Assembly (NCBI RefSeq): GCF_900167185.1
Contig: NZ_FUWM01000004.1
Span: 124,001 to 188,000 of the forward strand
Reading direction: 5' to 3'
DNA from: Selenihalanaerobacter shriftii
Lineage (GTDB): Bacteria > Bacillota > Halanaerobiia > Halobacteroidales > Acetohalobiaceae
DNA: 64,000 nucleotides
Made by a program: the position numbers and the translations under genes. Under the pieces are notes generated by a model, which saw only the letters and a list, made by a program, of their open reading frames with translations, was not told the DNA's origin and did not search any database. This document shows positions 63,075 to 64,000 of this stretch, piece after piece (the first letter of the stretch is position 1; each line of letters begins with the position of its first letter).

Positions 63075-64000
63075 CTATATTGAAATATCTTCTCCTTTAT
63101 TACTATAATAATTTAATATTATTTCAATAAAAGTAATTACCCCTAACTTTAATGCAGCTTCATCAAAGTCGAATTTGGGATTGTGGCCAGGATAAGCCCG
63201 ATCAGGAAATTTACCAGCACCTAATCGATAGAATACACCTGGTACCTGTTGACAATAATAAGCAAAATCCTCTGCCCCCATAGAAGTTTTATCTACTCTT
63301 TTAATCTTTTCAATTCCTGGAATCAAACCAAAGATATCTTCCAACTTATTTGACGCACTTCTATTATTAATTAATACTGGATAGCCAAATTCATAATCTA
63401 AATTATAATCTGCACCATGGCTAATAGTAATACCTTTAATTATTTGTTCAATCTGAGATGGTAATTCTTCACGAAGCTTAGGATCAGTAGTTCTTACTGT
63501 CCCTTTTAATCTTACCCGATCGGCAATTACATTATGTCTATATCCCCCCTCAATCTTTCCTAGAGAAATAACCGCAGCATCTTGGGGGTCTAACTTCCTA
63601 CTAACTATGGTCTGCAATGAGGTAACTATCTCTGAAGCAACTACTATGGCATCTACTGTTTGATGAGGAGCGGCTCCATGCCCACCTTCCCCTATAACAA
63701 GCAAATCTATTTGGTCTGCAGCTGCTGCAAAAGGACCACTTTTAATATCTATTGTCCCCGTAGGAGAATTAGTATTTAAATGTAAACCAAATATACTATC
63801 TACTCCTTCTAAAACACCTGCCTGAATCATAGGCAAAGCTCCTCCTGGCCCTTCTTCAGCTGGTTGAAAGATAAACCGCACATTTGTTCTTAATAATTCT
63901 CGAAATTGGTCTAACACCACCGCTGCTCCTAATAACATAGCAACATGACCGTCATGACCACAAGCATGCATAACTCCTTCAATCTGCGATGCATAATCTG
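63075..64000 (-). CDS. M20-family amidohydrolase, N-terminus outside window
   Basis: The frame is open to the window edge (308 codons), so the N-terminus is missing. [19 protein letters not shown] contains the metal-binding Cys/His motif of M20D amidohydrolases (N-acyl-amino acid or IAA-amino acid hydrolases); [14 protein letters not shown] holds the catalytic Glu pair, and the C-terminal MGAEDFAYY and [10 protein letters not shown] complete the metal site. The family cleaves N-acyl amino acids or peptides. It lies 38 bp before the LolA-TPR gene. Confidence 0.93.
   Translation of the reverse strand, partial: DYASQIEGVMHACGHDGHVAMLLGAAVVLDQFRELLRTNVRFIFQPAEEGPGGALPMIQAGVLEGVDSIFGLHLNTNSPTGTIDIKSGPFAAAADQIDLLVIGEGGHGAAPHQTVDAIVVASEIVTSLQTIVSRKLDPQDAAVISLGKIEGGYRHNVIADRVRLKGTVRTTDPKLREELPSQIEQIIKGITISHGADYNLDYEFGYPVLINNRSASNKLEDIFGLIPGIEKIKRVDKTSMGAEDFAYYCQQVPGVFYRLGAGKFPDRAYPGHNPKFDFDEAALKLGVITFIEIILNYYSNKGEDISI

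Overview
The window looks like a chromosomal segment of a low-GC, diderm, endospore-lineage anaerobe, most probably of the order Halanaerobiales (Halobacteroidaceae-like). The taxonomy is inferred from gene content. The sequence is AT-rich and has strong sigma-A promoters, Firmicutes-type S-box and guanine riboswitches, CIRCE-controlled groESL and a GerA/GerC germination operon. These sit beside genes that only make sense with an outer membrane: a DUF1302-type beta-barrel ending in Phe, a LolA-like carrier, an RND/MMPL exporter and a LolA-TPR fusion. No rRNA, tRNA, CRISPR array, insertion sequence or prophage was seen. Nearly all genes are on the minus strand; both window edges cut a gene.
Layout. 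1-7.9 kb: truncated P-loop gene, MFS transporter, then a marR-mmpL-lolA-like-DUF1302 operon in which the exporter loop carries tandem octapeptides and the barrel N-terminus carries similar S/F/G-rich sequence. 8-23 kb: ligA and pcrA are separated by an accessory block. It contains an Fe-alcohol dehydrogenase with a divergent LysR gene; three Tat-exported diheme split-Soret-like cytochromes, each beside a tatA (one tatA is only 59 codons); and a YeeE-TusA-YeeE sulfur module with its own divergent LysR gene, followed by a CBS-type pyrophosphatase. 23-30.8 kb: SxxC thioredoxin-like protein, gerA-gerC-small membrane protein, FAD oxidoreductase, PrsW protease that seems to start at ATT, beta-grasp protein, PilZ protein and DUF2061. 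31-39 kb: sulfur assimilation (cysNC, cysD, a ThiF/MoeB E1-like gene, S-box-controlled metNIQ, cysK), with dispersed repeats and a scar holding a second cysD 3' end. 39-47 kb: DUF389, yerC and a molybdenum/tungsten pterin cofactor operon (small CQLGC protein, two moeA, moaA, moaC, MOSC, mogA). 47-54 kb: exported DUF302-like protein with a long leader, purine permease, riboswitch-controlled guaA, groESL. 54-64 kb: ACT and PFL proteins, a radical SAM-PDZ-DUF512-like protein of unusual domain order, the tsaE-tsaB-rimI-tsaD t6A cluster, an ECF S component, the LolA-TPR fusion and a truncated M20 amidohydrolase.
The most promising unexplained system is the triplicated cytochrome/TatA block together with the neighbouring sulfur-uptake genes. 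One of its leaders shares a long palindromic element (GTGAAA-N8-TTTCAC core) with the leader of the exported DUF302-like gene at 47-48 kb, which suggests a common regulator or RNA element.
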